64,000 nucleotides of DNA. Source: Synechococcus sp. PCC 7336. Lineage in GTDB: Bacteria > Cyanobacteriota > Cyanobacteriia > Thermostichales > PCC-7336. The notes beneath the pieces were generated by a model that was given only the letters and a program-made list of their open reading frames with translations, made no database searches and was not told the DNA's origin. The position numbers and the translations under genes are program-made. Shown in pieces: positions 28,686 to 37,559 of this stretch; position 1 is the stretch's first letter, and every line of letters starts with the position of its first letter. The stretch spans positions 868,001 to 932,000 of the forward strand of contig NZ_CM001776.1 of the NCBI RefSeq assembly GCF_000332275.1, in the 5' to 3' direction.

Positions 28686-29246
28686 TTATTGTTCGGTAGG
28701 GCGATCGCCCATATTCCTCAACAACTCCTCTGCAGGCAAGTCGGGAGAGACTCGCACCATCGGAACGCCTTTTACCGATTGAATGGTTGCCTGACAAGCG
28801 CGGATTTGCTCGACAGTGGCGCGATCGCAGTGGGTGAGGGCAATCCGATCGGCAAAAAAGATGTGATTTGTGACCAGCCAAGTGGGGGCGCGATCGGGAG
28901 GGAACTGGGTAACGTCGATCGCCGTCACGATCTCGCTGAGAAACAGGGGCGTTGCGGCAAAGCGATGGCGAATGGCGCGCATGACAGGGACTGGATCGGT
29001 AGCATCGCTGCCTTCGATAAACAAGCGCTTGTAAGGCTGTTCCAGATGTTCGGCCAGCCGCTGGGTCAACTGGGCGTGTAACAGCTCGGAGCCACTGCAG
29101 CAAATGCAAGCCTGCGGCGTCCTTTCATCTCCACTGCCGATCGCGGCAATCGGACCGGAGATTTGGCGGCAGAGATGGGCAATCAAACTGGACTTGCCAC
29201 TACCGGACAATCCGATCGTCAAGGTGACGGGGAGGGGAGAGGGCAC
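28686..29246 (-). CDS. short CobW/COG0523-like P-loop GTPase
   Basis: This 186-aa protein has Walker A GLSGSGKSS (12-20) and the CXCC metal motif as CICC (47-50) inside the first domain. Both mark the COG0523 family of metal-chaperone GTPases. It lacks the C-terminal CobW_C domain that full members (about 320 aa) carry, and the NKxD motif is seen only weakly. It may be a natural single-domain form or a truncated gene. sufE lies just upstream on the same strand, so a metal or Fe-S link is possible but inferred. Confidence 0.7.
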   Translation of the reverse strand: MPSPLPVTLTIGLSGSGKSSLIAHLCRQISGPIAAIGSGDERTPQACICCSGSELLHAQLTQRLAEHLEQPYKRLFIEGSDATDPVPVMRAIRHRFAATPLFLSEIVTAIDVTQFPPDRAPTWLVTNHIFFADRIALTHCDRATVEQIRACQATIQSVKGVPMVRVSPDLPAEELLRNMGDRPTEQ

Positions 29247-29297
29247 GAAGGGCAGGTGGGGATGGGGTAAGAGGCGATCGGCCAGCAGAACACTGAG

Positions 29298-29735
29298 TTA
29301 GGCGGCAGGAGAACTCGATAGCAGCTCGGCAGCTTTTTGCTGCATGGTTTTGAAAATGTTGATGAAGCCGTTGGCCCGCGAGGGGGTGAGGCTGACTTGT
29401 AGGCCGGTGTCTTGTATGAAATCGGGCTCGATCGGGGCAATTTCTGCCGGTGTCAGCCCATCGAGGCCGCGAATTAAGAAAGCCACCAATCCCTTGGTCA
29501 ATTGCGAGTCGGAATCCCCGCTGAACCTGAGCTTGCCCTCTTCTAGAGAGGCTGCGATATAGACGTTGGATACACAACCGGACACTTTGTTCTCGGGCAC
29601 TTTGGCTGAGGCAGGCTGCTCCTCTAGCTGATTGGCCAACCACAACAACTGTTCGTAGCGCTTCTTATTACTGGTAGCGCGGGCAAAGCGTTTGACTAAT
29701 TTTTCGAGGGCGGGAGGTAGGGAGTTTGCCGACAT
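29298..29735 (-). CDS. sufE: SufE-family sulfur acceptor protein
   Basis: SufE takes persulfide sulfur from the cysteine desulfurase SufS and passes it on for Fe-S cluster assembly. The 145-aa protein carries the active-site Cys54 in KVSGCVSNVYI. RYEQLLWLANQLE precedes it, as is typical. The other suf genes are not in this window. The short CobW-like gene follows about 50 bp downstream on the same strand. Confidence 0.93.
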   Translation of the reverse strand: MSANSLPPALEKLVKRFARATSNKKRYEQLLWLANQLEEQPASAKVPENKVSGCVSNVYIAASLEEGKLRFSGDSDSQLTKGLVAFLIRGLDGLTPAEIAPIEPDFIQDTGLQVSLTPSRANGFINIFKTMQQKAAELLSSSPAA

Positions 29736-29842
29736 AGATAAAGATTTGCAACGGATGCGTCTTTATTGTAGGGGCGGATTCGTCGAAATGCTCTCCTGTG
29801 TCGCCTCGATGTAGTTCTCTTATGCCCCAGTGACCCTATACC

Positions 29843-32800
29843 TCAGAAGGCAGAAGTTTCCCGTTCGCTAGGAGAAGAGGCTGGATCGGATTCTCCAGAA
29901 GCGTTCCCGTTGCGGGATGGGGAGGTAAGTCCATTAGAGCTGACCGGAGAATGTCCCTGGGTCGAACTGGGTGAGGCTGCTGCGATCGCCGGTTTCCCCC
30001 AGTGGCGCAAGCGCTCTTCGAGGGTGCGAATCACAATGTAGAGCACGGGCACTACCAACAGGCTCAACAGGGTAGACACCAACATGCCCCCAAACACTGC
30101 CGTGCCCAGCGATCGCCGACTGCCCGCCCCAGCCCCAGAGGCCAACACGAGGGGCATGACCCCCAAGATGAAACTAAACGCCGTCATCAAAATCGCCCGA
30201 AAGCGAGCTTCGGCCGCATCGAGGGCGGCGGCGGCGATCGAGTGCCCCTGCTGCCGCAATTGATTGGCAAACTCCACAATTAAAATGGAGTTTTTACTCG
30301 CCAGACCGATCAGCATCACCAGCCCCACCTGGCAGAAAATATCGTTGGTCAAACCGCGAGCCAGCACAAACAGCAGCGCCCCCAAGATCGCCAGTGGCAC
30401 CGACAGCATCACAATGAAGGGATCGACAAAGCTCTCGTATTGCGCCGCCAGGAATAGAAAAACGAACACCAGACCCAGCAGAAAGAGCAGTGCTGACTGT
30501 CCCCCCGATTCCAGTTGCTCTAACGAAACCCCCGTCCACTCGAACCCGATCCCCGGAGGCATCAACTGCGAGGCTAAGTCTTCCATAACCGCGATCGCCT
30601 GACCGGAGCCAAAGCCCGGATTGGCACTGCCACTCACTTGCACCGAGCGAAACAGGTTGTAGTGATTGATAATCGGCGGCCCCGTCACCGTTTCCACCGT
30701 CACCAAGCTGTCTAGCGGGATGATGCTGTCGGTGGTTTGCGATCGCACGTAAAACTGGCCGATGTCTTCGGGATTGGTGCGATATTGTTGGTCCACTTGC
30801 ACGTAGACGCGATAGCTGCGGTTAAAGGCATCGAAATCGTTGACGTAATTGCTGCCCAGCAGCGTTTGCAGGGTATCGAAAATATCGGGGAGTTCTACCC
30901 CCAAAAGCTGGGCCTTATCGCGATCGACGGTCACCAGCAACTGGGGGGTGTTGGCGGAGAAGGTGGGAGGGTTGACAGAAATTTCTGGCCTCGACATCCC
31001 CTGTCCGAAAAACCCTCCAGCCGTCTCAGATAAGGTGTTGAAATCAGTCTGCGATCGCCCTTGTAACTGCAGGTCGAAGCCGCCGCCAGTGCCCAAACCG
31101 CGAATGGCAGGCGGATCGATCGGAATCACCAAACCTTCACTAATGCCGCCGAGCAGACGACCTCGCATCTGACCCACCAAGGCGGTGGCCGATTGCCAAG
31201 GTTTGGCTCGTTCGCTCCAGGGTTTGAGCGGCACAAAAATCAGACCGCCCGTAGGGGAATTTCCAGCAAAACTAAAGCCGCCGATTGCCACCGTACTTTC
31301 GACTTCGGGCACCTCTTGCAGAGCATCCACCGCTTCGTCGAGAATCTGCTGCGTGTAGTTGAGGGAAGTGCCGGGAGGCCCCTGCACGATATTGATGAAA
31401 TACCCCTGATCTTCAGTGGGTAGAAATCCGGTCGGCACCGCTCGATACAGCCAAGCCGTCGCCACCGTTAGGGCGACAAACGCCACCACCATGCCCGTTT
31501 TGAACTGGGCCACCCAGTTGAGCAGGTGGCGGTAGGTTTGGCGCAGGCGATCGATAATGCCCGAAATGGTCCGAAAAATAGGGTGTTGCGTCTCGCTAGC
31601 CGGACGGCTGAACAGAGCAGCGAGGGCCGGGGACAGGGTCAGCGCGTTGAAGGTGGACAGCCCGACCGAGAAGGCGATCGTGAGGGCAAATTGGCGGTAA
31701 ATTTGGCCGCTGGTACCGGGGAAAAAGGCGACCGGAATAAACACGGCAAATAGCACTAACGTCGTGGCAATTACCGCCCCAAAAATCTCCTGCATCGCCG
31801 TCAGCGATGCCTCCACCGGCGAGAGCCCCTGCTCCACTTTGGAGGTAATATTCTCCACCACCACGATCGCGTCATCCACCACCAGACCCGTTGCCAGCGT
31901 CAGCCCGAACAGGGTGAGGGTATTAATCGAAAAGCCCATCACCTGCATAAAGGCAAACGTGCCCACCAGCGACACGGGGATGGTAATAGCGGGAATCAGA
32001 GTGGCTCGCCATTCTTGTAAAAACACAAAGATGACCAGCACCACCCAAAAGATGGCCTGCAGCAGGGTGAAAATAATTTCGAGGATGGATTGATTGACGA
32101 ATTTCGAGGTGTCGTAGGGAATTTGGTAGGTCAAGCCGGGGGGGAAATCATCGGCGAGTTCCGCCATGGTCTGCCGAACTTGCTGGGTGACGGCCAACGT
32201 ATTGGCGGAATTGAGCTTGGTGATGCCCATCCCCACCGCTTCCTTGCCATTCACCGTAAAGGCAGTGTCGTAGGACTGTGCCCCCAACTCCACCCGACCC
32301 ACATCCCGCACCCGCACCAACGAGCCATCCGACCCCGTCAAGAGCACGATATCGCCAAATTCTTCTGAGGTTTGCAAGCGTCCCCGCGCCCGCACGCTGA
32401 ATTGAAACAGTTGCTCTTCGGGGGACGGAGACTGACCCACTGCCCCTGCCGCCACCTGCACGTTTTGGTCTTCAACCGCCTCCACCACATCCTCTGCCGT
32501 CAAGCCGCGACTGGCCAGCTCGAGGGGGTCGAGCCAGATGCGCATGGCGTAACGACGCTCGCCAAAGATGCGCACGTCACTGACGCCATCAATGCGGCGC
32601 AACACGTCCCGCACGAACAGGTCGGCGTAATTGCTGATGAAGAGGCGATCGTATTCGCCGCCGGGAGCCGAAAAATTAATAAACTGCACGAACGCACTGT
32701 TATCGGCTTTCGCAACCGTCACCCCCGTTTGCAGCACCTGCTCGGGCAACTGGCTTTCCACCTGTTCGATGCGCCGCTGCACGTCGATCGCCGCCGCATC

Positions 32801-33103
32801 CAAATTGCGCCCCTGCTGGAATGTCACCAATAGCTGACTGGTGCCGTCGCTGGAACTGGTGGAGGAAATGTAGCGCATCCCCTCTGTCCCATTAATGGCC
32901 CGCTCCAAAATATTGGTGGTGGCCGTTTCCACCACCTCGGCACTGGCCCCCGTGTAGTTGGAGGTCACCGAAATGGTGGGGGGGGAAACCGTAGGGTAAT
33001 AGTCCACCGGCAACAGGCTTGCGGACACAGCCCCCACTAACACAATCAGGAGCGAGCAAACGGTGGCGAGAACCGGTCGCCGAATAAAGGTGGCTGAAAA
33101 CAT
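29843..33103 (-). CDS. RND efflux pump, HAE1 (AcrB-like) inner-membrane transporter
   Basis: A 1086-aa proton-driven RND transporter. It starts with the membrane span FIRRPVLATVCSLLIVL and has the duplicated layout of two periplasmic loops. The paired aspartates for proton relay are in GLVVDDAIVVVENI, and the C-terminal half repeats the transmembrane bundle. The tail after the last span is Ser/Pro-rich. It follows its adaptor gene by 38 bp on the same strand, forming a two-gene efflux operon; an outer-membrane TolC-type gene is not present here. Confidence 0.95.
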   Translation of the reverse strand: MFSATFIRRPVLATVCSLLIVLVGAVSASLLPVDYYPTVSPPTISVTSNYTGASAEVVETATTNILERAINGTEGMRYISSTSSSDGTSQLLVTFQQGRNLDAAAIDVQRRIEQVESQLPEQVLQTGVTVAKADNSAFVQFINFSAPGGEYDRLFISNYADLFVRDVLRRIDGVSDVRIFGERRYAMRIWLDPLELASRGLTAEDVVEAVEDQNVQVAAGAVGQSPSPEEQLFQFSVRARGRLQTSEEFGDIVLLTGSDGSLVRVRDVGRVELGAQSYDTAFTVNGKEAVGMGITKLNSANTLAVTQQVRQTMAELADDFPPGLTYQIPYDTSKFVNQSILEIIFTLLQAIFWVVLVIFVFLQEWRATLIPAITIPVSLVGTFAFMQVMGFSINTLTLFGLTLATGLVVDDAIVVVENITSKVEQGLSPVEASLTAMQEIFGAVIATTLVLFAVFIPVAFFPGTSGQIYRQFALTIAFSVGLSTFNALTLSPALAALFSRPASETQHPIFRTISGIIDRLRQTYRHLLNWVAQFKTGMVVAFVALTVATAWLYRAVPTGFLPTEDQGYFINIVQGPPGTSLNYTQQILDEAVDALQEVPEVESTVAIGGFSFAGNSPTGGLIFVPLKPWSERAKPWQSATALVGQMRGRLLGGISEGLVIPIDPPAIRGLGTGGGFDLQLQGRSQTDFNTLSETAGGFFGQGMSRPEISVNPPTFSANTPQLLVTVDRDKAQLLGVELPDIFDTLQTLLGSNYVNDFDAFNRSYRVYVQVDQQYRTNPEDIGQFYVRSQTTDSIIPLDSLVTVETVTGPPIINHYNLFRSVQVSGSANPGFGSGQAIAVMEDLASQLMPPGIGFEWTGVSLEQLESGGQSALLFLLGLVFVFLFLAAQYESFVDPFIVMLSVPLAILGALLFVLARGLTNDIFCQVGLVMLIGLASKNSILIVEFANQLRQQGHSIAAAALDAAEARFRAILMTAFSFILGVMPLVLASGAGAGSRRSLGTAVFGGMLVSTLLSLLVVPVLYIVIRTLEERLRHWGKPAIAAASPSSTQGHSPVSSNGLTSPSRNGNASGESDPASSPSERETSAF

Positions 33104-33141
33104 GAGGCGAGCTCCTGGGGGTAGCCGGTGACTCGAAAAAG

Positions 33142-34434
33142 TTAGCTGGAGGGGCGATCGGGGTCTGTGGGTAATTCACCTACGGTGTCTGCTTCGGGAA
33201 CGATGGGGGCGAGATTGAAGATTTTTTGAACGCCGGTCACCACCAACTGTTCGTCCCCCGTTAACCCCGACAGCACCTCGTAGGCGTTGTCCTGCAGTTG
33301 GCCTAACTGCACGGGTTGTTGCGTGGCAACATAGCTGGGCATCCCATCCGAGCCATCGGCCTGAGGTTGTGCCAAAAAGACAAACCCCTGTCCCCCCAAC
33401 CAAGTCACGGCGGTGACGGGAACGATAAGACTGGGTCGCTCGCTCCAAATCACCCGAGTGCGCACCAATTGCTCGGTGCGTAACAGCCCCTGCTGGTTGT
33501 CAAATACTGCCTTCACCAAGACCGATTGAGTGGTGACATCGGCTTGGGGCGAAATAAACGAGATTTCGCTGCTGCCGACAATCCCGTTACGGCCATCGAG
33601 CAATTCGACCGGCGTGCCAATCTCCACCTCCGCCACTCGCTCCAGCGGAATATTGAGGGACACTTCGAGGGAATCGCTTTGACTGAGGGTGGTCAGGGTC
33701 GTGTCGGGCGTAACGTAATCCCCCGGCTTTACCGCGACGTTGCCCACCAGGCCAGAAAACGGCGCTCGCACGAGGTAGTTGCCGAGCACGACCTGCTGCT
33801 CGCTCGCATCCGCTCGCGCTTCTTCCAAATCCCGTTCGGCCTCGGCAATATCGGCCTGTTGGGCTCGAATCGTTTGCTCCTGGCTGCGAACGGCGGCTTC
33901 TGCTTGGCGCAAATTGCGATCGCTTTCATTAAACGCATCTCGGGAAATGGCCCCCGATTCTGCCAGACCTCGATTGCTCTCCAGGCGTCCCCGCGCCAGT
34001 TCCACCTCGGCCTGGAGTTCGTCTAAGCGGGCTTGGCTGGCGGCAAAGGTGGCGCGGGCGCTGTCGAGGGCGGCCCGGGCGGAGGCGATCGCCGCAGTGC
34101 GACTATCCACTGCGGCCTGTTGGCGGGCGGGATCGATTTGCAGGATGGGCTCTCCGGCAGAAACGCGATCGCCCAATTGGGCGGAGACTTGGGTGATGCG
34201 ACCGCTGACCTGCGGCCTCAGGGCCGTAAACTCGCTGGCCCCCAAGCTGGCAATAAAGATTGAGCTATCGCGAATGGTAGCGGTTTCAACCGGCGCGACC
34301 CCCACTGTTGTGGGCGGCGGTCCCCCACCCCGAGGCGGTCCGCCACAGGCTGCGAGCAGCGTCACCGCTGCCAGCAGCAAGCCCCACTGTCGCCAAGAAT
34401 TTTGCTTGAGTGTCACAGTCTCGAACCTCTGCAC
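33142..34434 (-). CDS. RND efflux periplasmic adaptor lipoprotein
   Basis: This is a 430-aa membrane-fusion protein of the AcrA/HlyD type. A lipoprotein signal ends LLAAC near residue 30, followed by a Gly/Pro linker. The lipoyl halves flank a long Ala/Glu-rich coiled-coil hairpin (RAALDSARATFAASQARLDE through QQADIAEAERDLEEARAD). A beta-barrel part with FSGLVGNVAVKPGDYV follows. It is the first gene of the adaptor-pump operon. Confidence 0.94.
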   Translation of the reverse strand: MQRFETVTLKQNSWRQWGLLLAAVTLLAACGGPPRGGGPPPTTVGVAPVETATIRDSSIFIASLGASEFTALRPQVSGRITQVSAQLGDRVSAGEPILQIDPARQQAAVDSRTAAIASARAALDSARATFAASQARLDELQAEVELARGRLESNRGLAESGAISRDAFNESDRNLRQAEAAVRSQEQTIRAQQADIAEAERDLEEARADASEQQVVLGNYLVRAPFSGLVGNVAVKPGDYVTPDTTLTTLSQSDSLEVSLNIPLERVAEVEIGTPVELLDGRNGIVGSSEISFISPQADVTTQSVLVKAVFDNQQGLLRTEQLVRTRVIWSERPSLIVPVTAVTWLGGQGFVFLAQPQADGSDGMPSYVATQQPVQLGQLQDNAYEVLSGLTGDEQLVVTGVQKIFNLAPIVPEADTVGELPTDPDRPSS

Positions 34435-34653
34435 CTTGGAACCCGATCGTCCGATTTAGCCGGATGAGTGCTGCTCCGGCTGTCTGCGAAATGGCCGGAG
34501 CGCTCGTTGGCTCGGACTGGTTTGAAAAAGCTTTCGCGCTACTGTCTTAACATACCGTCACAAGGAGCATCACTGGTTCTCAGAAGCTTTTAAGCTGCGA
34601 TGCAGCCGTATGACTTTGAACGGGAATCAGTTCTCCCCAACCAGACGCAAGTT

Positions 34654-34858
34654 CTGTGACTACTCTCACCGCTAACCCTACGGGTCTAGCGGGAGCTTCT
34701 CAGACTCACGAATGAGAGTTGCTGTTTCACAGGCATCCCAGCGGATAAGCCTCCACAGCCAGAGAGCGGTAGTCCAACCGCCCTGCGTCTAACTATCCTA
34801 TCCCCCTCACCGCCAAACGCTCTGCGTTCTAGCGGGAGTACCCCGGAGGTCATGATGG
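34654..34858 (-). repeat. 205-bp element, copy A (IS200/IS605-like nonautonomous end)
   Basis: This 205-bp unit matches 35150-35354 with four transitions and no indel (98% identity), in the same orientation. Read on the minus strand it has a compensated hairpin near each end. One is around 34810-34836 (CCGC..GCGG with AACGC/GCGTT inside). The other is at 34670-34693, CCGCTA and TAGCGG with CCC/GGG inside, followed by GTGAGAGTAGTCACA. This palindrome-near-end design and the pseudo-coding tail resemble right ends and omega-RNA segments of IS200/IS605 elements. No transposase gene is attached. The family call is inference. Confidence 0.75.
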
Positions 34859-34867
34859 CGACCCAAA

Positions 34868-35077
34868 CTACACTTCCTCGAGCTGGCCGAGACTCAGCCA
34901 TACTGCGGGTGTGGGGACGGAGCCAAATTTCACCAGCGCGTAATCGTCCCGGACGTCCAGCACCTCTCCATCTGTTTCGTAGATGTAGGTGGGCATAAAG
35001 GGGTCGTTAGCTTGGGCCTCTAGGCTGCCCTCGACTTCTTCGGGAATTGCTCGCACCATGGAGCTGCGCTTGATAGC
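34868..35077 (-). CDS. ndhO: NDH-1 complex subunit O
   Basis: NdhO is a small stromal subunit of the cyanobacterial and plastid NDH-1 complex in cyclic electron flow and respiration. From ATG 35077 it is 69 aa. Conserved parts are [11 protein letters not shown], the [20 protein letters not shown] stretch and [14 protein letters not shown]. An in-frame ATG at 35110 would add 11 residues; neither start has a strong ribosome site. The gene sits between two 205-bp repeats, one 9 bp after its stop and one about 70 bp upstream. Confidence 0.92.
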   Translation of the reverse strand, partial: AIKRSSMVRAIPEEVEGSLEAQANDPFMPTYIYETDGEVLDVRDDYALVKFGSVPTPAVWLSLGQLEEV

Positions 35078-35149
35078 CATATTGTGAAGCGTTTGAGCGG
35101 ACTTACTCATCCTAAGAGATGTTTTGTCGCTTGGGGAGTCGGTTGTTGG

Positions 35150-35354
35150 CTGTGACTACTCTCACCGCTAACCCTACGGGTCTAGCGGGAGCTTCTCAGA
35201 CTCACGAATGAGAGTTGCTGTTTCACAGGCATCCCAGCGGATAAGCCTCCACAGCCAGAAAGCGGTAGTCCAGCCGCCCTGCGTTTAACTATCCTATCCC
35301 CCTCACCGCCAAACGCTCTGCGTTCTGGCGGGAGTACCCCGGAGGTCATGATGG
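35150..35354 (-). repeat. 205-bp element, copy B (IS200/IS605-like nonautonomous end)
   Basis: Second copy of the element at 34654-34858, same length and orientation, four base differences. One of the four improves the inner hairpin here (CCGCC/GGCGG fully paired). Both copies share exact outer limits, so the unit is a discrete mobile sequence and not a leftover of chance duplication. It lies upstream of ndhO and could carry or displace its promoter. Confidence 0.75.
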
Positions 35355-35539
35355 AGAACCTGGCGTTAAGACCATTTGGCGAGGACTGCGGCGGTTGCAT
35401 GATATTGCCTCAACCTGGAAATCGATCTGCTCACAACCCTCTGCTAGAGAGGCTCCTGCGACTTGTGGGTAAAGAATAGACCTAAGCCTGGGGGTGACCC
35501 GAAAACTATTTAAACCCCATATTCATATTCAAAAAGCAT

Positions 35540-35755
35540 TTAATTGTACTCTCCAGGAAGATCATTTTTTCTGACAGTAACCCTGCCAACTTTCTTACCT
35601 GACATTCTTAATAATTCATCACCTGAAAATTCAAAACCAAGCTTTAGTGCTATTCGCGCAACATCATCTGCAGTTGATGTTGCGAGTACCTCATTTTTAA
35701 GTGCAGGTTCAGACTGCATTTTCTTTAAAAATGCCTCGAGTTGATCTAAAGCCAT
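35540..35755 (-). CDS. Nif11-like leader-domain protein
   Basis: This 71-aa protein starts MALDQLEAFLKKMQSEPALK and continues TADDVARIALKLGFEFSGDELL, the Nif11-like leader pattern found in many peptide natural-product precursors. The rest (SGKKVGRVTVRKNDLPGEYN) has no Gly-Gly cleavage site and no Cys, Ser or Thr-rich core. AGGAA lies 10 nt before the start. No modification or export enzymes are nearby. It may therefore be a stand-alone Nif11-family protein and not a precursor peptide. Confidence 0.75.
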   Translation of the reverse strand: MALDQLEAFLKKMQSEPALKNEVLATSTADDVARIALKLGFEFSGDELLRMSGKKVGRVTVRKNDLPGEYN

Positions 35756-35861
35756 ATTTTAAATTCCTATTTTCACTAGCTGCTCGTATGTCAAAAAGGA
35801 AAACCATTATAGGTTCCAAGCAAATTCTACTATTCTTTTAAGATATAGGCAATGAGTGGAA

Positions 35862-35928
35862 GGCCCCATGCCTAGTAAGGCGTTGATGCCTATTCTGCAG
35901 ATTTTTACACGTATCTCGGCATGGGGCC
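35862..35928. repeat. inverted repeat of unknown role
   Basis: GGCCCCATGCC at 35862-35872 is repeated inverted at 35918-35928 with 45 bp between. The enclosed segment has no gene. It may fold as a long-looped stem or mark the ends of a small mobile element. It lies between the Nif11 gene and the toxin gene. Confidence 0.4.
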
Positions 35929-36019
35929 AAACAACAGAGTGAGCAATCTCCCCCGCGTTTTCTCGCTCTCCAACTATTGCTTCATATGTAATACTAAGTG
36001 TGATGCCTGAACGCGAGGT

Positions 36020-36393
36020 ATGACAATCCGTATTTTTCGAAACGCTTGGTTTCAGCGGTTTTCACGGCGACAAGGCATCCAGAAAAGCGTCTTAATAGAT
36101 GCCGTTTCCCGCGCAGAGAGGGGGCTCATTGATGCCGATCTAGGAGGCGGGCCGCTCGAGCAACGCATTGCACGGTCTGGACAGGGGAAGTCGGGGGATA
36201 TCGGACGATTATCGTTTTCCGCAAAAACAGTCGAGCATTTTTCGTTTGCGGCTCTGCCAAGAGTAGCCGCGATAATCTCACCAAGGATGAATTCGAGGCT
36301 TTCAAAAAGGCAGCACAAGAGCTTTTAGCACTGTCGGATGAACAGATAGAGACCTTGATAGCAACGGGCGGATTAATGGAGATAGAACCATGA
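36020..36393 (+). pseudogene. RelE/HigB-type toxin gene with one-base frameshift
   Basis: ATG 36020 begins MTIRIFRNAWFQRFSRRQGI and continues GPLEQRIARSGQGKSG. The frame then breaks in the G-run 36193-36197. One extra G would restore GYRTIIVFRKNSRAFFV, the hallmark of this toxin family, then LTKDEFEAFKKAAQELL and a stop at 36393, 124 aa in all. The stop overlaps the antitoxin start (ATGA, 36390-36393), the usual coupling. So this is a toxin-antitoxin operon in which the toxin is inactivated, or phase-variable, through a homopolymer. Confidence 0.85.
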
Positions 36394-36722
36394 CGATCGG
36401 CGAGGAAGATAAACAGTACCGTTCGGATGCATTTGCAGCCATCCATGAAACTATGGAGGCGTTACATGAGGCGAGGGCCATACCTCAAACCACCATGCGT
36501 CAGTTTGATGAAATGTGTCTCGAACCGGCCCCAATTTTGACAGGAGAGGATATTCGCAGCTTAAGGGAACGGGAAAATGTGTCACAGCCCGTGTTTGCGA
36601 AGTATCTTAACGTTTCTAAGAACTTGGTTTCCGATTGGGAAAGGGGGGTGAAGAAGCCGGGTGGTCCTGCCCTGCGCCTCCTAGCCATTGTGGAGAAGCA
36701 TGGCTTGGAATTACTGGCATAA
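36390..36722 (+). CDS. XRE-family antitoxin (HigA/NadS-like)
   Basis: This 110-aa protein has an N-terminal toxin-binding region and a C-terminal helix-turn-helix (LTGEDIRSLRERENVSQPVF through SDWERGVKKPGG). It overlaps the upstream toxin gene by 4 bp. Such antitoxins bind the toxin and repress the operon. The gene is intact while the toxin is broken, the tolerated direction of decay. Confidence 0.88.
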   Translation: MTIGEEDKQYRSDAFAAIHETMEALHEARAIPQTTMRQFDEMCLEPAPILTGEDIRSLRERENVSQPVFAKYLNVSKNLVSDWERGVKKPGGPALRLLAIVEKHGLELLA

Positions 36723-36839
36723 GTGGTCGAGTAGTGCATCATCAGAAATCCCCGCCGATCGACTGCCGGTAGTGTGCAGCCGCTTCCTCTCTGTCCATTG
36801 GGGCAGCCTTGAGGCTGTTGTAGCTCGCTTACTCGTCCG

Positions 36840-37304
36840 ATGGAGCAGTTTTCGGAGGTGTGTGGGGAGTCGTTAGCGGGGTTTGCTCGCACGTTCGAGC
36901 GGGGAGAGGCGGAATGCCCGATTCATCCCTGTCCCCTGCGGTTGTAGGAGGGGGAGATGGAAGGGCGGCAGTTGGCGTTGGATTTGTTCGCGCAGTTGGA
37001 CGAAGCCGTTCGCCTGCCGGAAGAGATGTCGGTGAGTGAGTTGCTCGGTCGTCTGGAGCGGACGTTGATGGGGATGCCCCGTTCCCAGCAGATGGCGGTA
37101 GCTGGGGAAGCGCTGACTCAGTTGGTGGGGGCGTTTGCGGAGCGGGCGGAGCTGCTGAGGTTCTTCCTTAACCATCGGACATTTATGCGCAGCCAGTGTC
37201 CCGAGCGGGTGGGCAAAAGTCCAGCCGAACTGATGACGGGGCAACCGCATTCTCATTGGCTGGAGCTGTTAGGATTTGAGCGCTTTCGACGCAATCCAGC
37301 CTAA
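36840..37304 (+). pseudogene. transposase-like C-terminal remnant with in-frame stop
   Basis: An open stretch from ATG 36840 is interrupted by TAG at 36945-36947 and continues in the same frame to 37304. The last part (FLNHRTFMRSQCPERVGKSP, then HWLELLGFERFRR) resembles the C-terminus of a group of bacterial transposases. The N-terminal catalytic part is missing. A downstream ATG at 36957 could express 115 aa, but I think it is a relic. The family assignment is from memory and modest. Confidence 0.5.
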
Positions 37305-37401
37305 AATCACACCTTGACGTCAGTTTGCGAGCGCTCCCCACAGCCATCATGAAGGGGGGGCATTTTCGCTTATTTTGTCACCCTAAATTGCCCACTTCTG
37401 A

Positions 37402-37542
37402 ACCACGCCCACTCGCCACCTGATTGAGAACTTTTCTGCCAAGCCCAAGCAATATCGAGCGATTGCTACTCGTTACAACAAAATCGCTCGTAACTTCCTC
37501 AGAACAATTTATTTAGCCACTTCCATTGTCTGGCTTAACTAA
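37402..37542 (+). pseudogene. IS5-family transposase C-terminal remnant
   Basis: Codons from about 37402 read TTPTRHLIENFSAKPKQYRA, followed by IATRYNKIARNFLRTIYLA and a stop at 37540-37542. The RHLIEN-F-KQYRAIATRYDK pattern is the conserved C-terminal end of IS5-type transposases. Everything upstream is missing. It ends just before the convergent glycosyltransferase gene. Confidence 0.75.
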
Positions 37543-37559
37543 TGATATGCCCTAGTGAA

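Noticed and set aside
34686-34901. A 71-codon minus-strand frame ending SFVSLRSSR, nearly repeated at 35182-35400
   Set aside because: Both frames lie mostly inside the 205-bp elements and start in different flanking sequence. They are better explained as pseudo-coding in a mobile noncoding element.
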